A stretch of DNA of 41,412 nucleotides from the NCBI GenBank assembly GCA_009911365.1, contig QXXF01000029.1, forward strand, positions 1 to 41,412, given 5' to 3'. Position numbers and translations under genes: made by a program. The DNA comes from Clostridiales bacterium. GTDB taxonomy: Bacteria > Bacillota > Clostridia > Peptostreptococcales > Anaerovoracaceae. Shown one piece after another: positions 40,801 to 41,412 of this stretch (position 1 is its first letter; the number at the start of each line of letters is the position of its first letter). Below the pieces are notes generated by a model that was not told the origin of the DNA, made no database searches, and saw nothing but the letters and a program-made list of their open reading frames with translations.

Positions 40801-41264
40801 TCCTGCGCTTTTATCTTTTTCGTGTCAATGACCACTTTTTCTTTTGGTATGGCCTTTTCGTCAAAACTGCGTTCCTCATAGTCGCTGCCATAACAATAGT
40901 CGATCCATTCTATGAATTCAAAAAGTCCCTGCAGGGAAAAGATCGCATCGCTGGCCTGAATGCTCCGTCCCGTATGTACTGCTGTGTTTCCCAGTTTCAT
41001 GATATAGCGGATTTTTTGCCATGTCTTTGTGTCCAGGGCAAAGCGAAACGTAGGCTCATGGATTAAAGATGACAAATTATCTCTATAGGGCATTTCAATG
41101 GTGTTGTCCGCAGAATATACCCATTTTACTGCGAGTTCCAAGGCTTTCCTTGCTCCTACCGCACACATGGCAGGGGCGGAGTGGTATACTCTTTCGGCTT
41201 CGATCGCCGCTGCTGCGAATAATTGGTATTCTTGCTTTTTTCTTAAAAATCCAAAGTTGCTCAT
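37890..41264 (-). CDS. hsdR: type I restriction endonuclease R (HsdR) subunit
   Basis: 1124 residues. Domains in order: DUF4145-like helical N-terminus ~15-130 (CAVGARKALELAVKWVY), coiled coil ~150-195, PD-(D/E)XK nuclease with Asp245, Glu260 and Lys262 (VDYVLFG, LAVIEAKK), superfamily 2 helicase with Walker A MATGTGKTRT (~372-381), DESH box in LIIIDESHRS, and motif VI QMIGRGTRLAP, then the EcoEI-type C-terminal domain. The motor-nuclease subunit that translocates and cuts unmodified DNA. AGGAG precedes the ATG. hsdS lies just upstream; hsdM must lie beyond the window if the system is complete. Continuous frame, no decay. Confidence 0.93.
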   Translation of the reverse strand: MSNFGFLRKKQEYQLFAAAAIEAERVYHSAPAMCAVGARKALELAVKWVYSADNTIEMPYRDNLSSLIHEPTFRFALDTKTWQKIRYIMKLGNTAVHTGRSIQASDAIFSLQGLFEFIEWIDYCYGSDYEERSFDEKAIPKEKVVIDTKKIKAQESLIEEKTAEIEALRKKIKEMSRVLTAEKEQNKQERNFKPKDITEFETRKRFIDLDLKDMGWEFGTESADVWEEYPVENMAGQLGKTGRVDYVLFGKDGLPLAVIEAKKTSKDPNTGRKQAVLYADCLESKFGQRPMMFTTNGFETYFWDDLTSHQRRVSGIFSKSDLQKLMNRRKSRKDLLSINIDDKITDRYYQKEAIRAVCDNISNGFRKNLLVMATGTGKTRTASSLTDVLSRGGHITNILFLADRTALVKQAKEDFKHYLPEMSLCNLCSNKDDRSARIVFSTYPTMLNAIDGTKSEAGSRFFTPAHFDLIIIDESHRSIFKKYRVIFEYFDAILVGLTATPKTEVDRNTYDFFEMEHEVPTYAYDYETAVNADHVLVPYYNYEVRTQFLDEGITYDKLSEKDKARYEDDFTEDDTLPDFIPSHKLNRFIFNQDTVDTVLQDLMERGIKVAGGDRIGKTIIFAQNKRHGEYILERFNKLYPQLKGRFAQRVICDDPYAQTIIDDFKIPEKEPHIAVSVDMMDTGIDVPQCVNLVFFKKIRSKVKFWQMIGRGTRLAPNLHCTDQIYGVYTGKRCFLIFDYCGNFQFFREHKEGFESRAVKTLSEKIFIDRIELMIALQESRYASDAHQSWRGSLVEICHQQVTALNEELTAVKLKREQVEKFKNKQAFTYINNTGKKELTADLAPLVMMEDADEAAKRFDHFMYGLMLSSMENTTRFSQAQSQLRDMGEALEKRISIPQVKAKLEIIQRVNSNEFWEKKELLEFEKIRGSLRDSVKFLDDEDSKKKVIYTNLVDPAMQVREGDPLGPAYDFEDYKKKVNRYVLENGDTLAIHKLTHNIPLTALDYKELERVLTEELGSKEDYQREYGDTPFGLLVRKIAKMDHEAAMRAFSKFINDQSLNQKQIAFIHRIIAYIEQNGYMDQIAALTKPPFDKPASFIKLFDAKTRAAIVDTINEVKENAIHIVA

Positions 41265-41317
41265 GGTAAGACTCCTGATTTCTTAGTTTGTTCGTGTGTT
41301 ATGTGATGAAAAATTGG

Positions 41318-41412
41318 CTATGCGGCGGCCCGCAATTTCGATTTGTCGGTCGCCAGGACGAAGGCGGCGAATTTATCTTGTTCGGCTTTAGAAGGGATGA
41401 AATACTCAAAAT
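41318..41412 (-). CDS. hsdS: type I restriction specificity subunit (HsdS), C-terminal end only
   Basis: The last 30 codons before a TAG at 41318-41320 read FEYFIPSKAEQDKFAAFVLA then TDKSKLRAAA. The phrase P-x-x-x-Q-x-x-FA-FV-x-x-DKSK is the usual HsdS tail, where the second conserved coiled-coil helix ends. Partial because the window ends. Reading direction and a 53-nt gap to hsdR suit an hsdMSR-type operon. Confidence 0.75.
   Translation of the reverse strand, partial: FEYFIPSKAEQDKFAAFVLATDKSKLRAAA

Overview
The window looks like chromosomal DNA of an anaerobic, low-to-mid GC Firmicute (class Clostridia). This rests on gene content: a Firmicutes-type ethanolamine operon under EutVW antitermination, ETF-coupled acyl-CoA dehydrogenase, a propionate CoA-transferase close to the Anaerotignum (Clostridium) propionicum enzyme, strong TTGACA/TATAAT promoters, AGGAGG ribosome sites and several sigma-54 activators. 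Genus is not determinable by reading. No tRNA, rRNA, CRISPR array or insertion sequence was seen.

Left end (1-2060, minus strand): decayed genes. A GPH-type MFS transporter remnant is joined at about position 402 to the inside of a frameshifted nitrilase-family remnant. An Rpn-type PD-(D/E)XK nuclease gene is split by one in-frame TGA.

Ethanolamine microcompartment operon (14012 down to 2133, minus strand): promoter, EutV-type antiterminator leader, eutV, second antiterminator leader, eutA, eutB, eutC, eutL, eutE, eutM, eutT, pduL, eutN, a broken pduS, pduT and eutW. Ethanolamine would be cleaved by EutBC to acetaldehyde and ammonia, EutE makes acetyl-CoA, PduL makes acetyl phosphate, and EutA/EutT maintain the cobalamin cofactor. 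No eutH, eutG, eutP, eutQ or eutS is present. The kinase and response regulator genes lie at opposite ends of the operon. PduS, the presumed electron partner of PduT, has lost its middle and its frame.

Sigma-54 amine/amino-acid region (14209-24000): a nitrilase-permease pair and a class III aminotransferase are transcribed divergently, each from a near-consensus -24/-12 promoter. They are followed by a PAS-AAA+ activator, a second APC permease with its own -24/-12 promoter, a small Cys-rich protein and a two-PAS AAA+ activator.

Acyl-CoA region (24138-31230): acyl-CoA dehydrogenase-etfB-etfA, an iron alcohol dehydrogenase, a crotonase and a propionate-type CoA-transferase. With the class III aminotransferase these supply every enzyme class needed to reduce a beta-amino acid such as beta-alanine to propionate (inference).

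Peptide region (31315-37837, minus strand): an unusual AAA+ sigma-54 activator is translationally coupled to a beta-lactamase-fold protein lacking its catalytic Ser and Lys. Downstream, from a fourth -24/-12 promoter, come an M19 dipeptidase, an APC permease and a transglutaminase-like protein. I think this is the most original unit of the window. The right end carries a type I restriction R subunit and the last codons of its specificity subunit.
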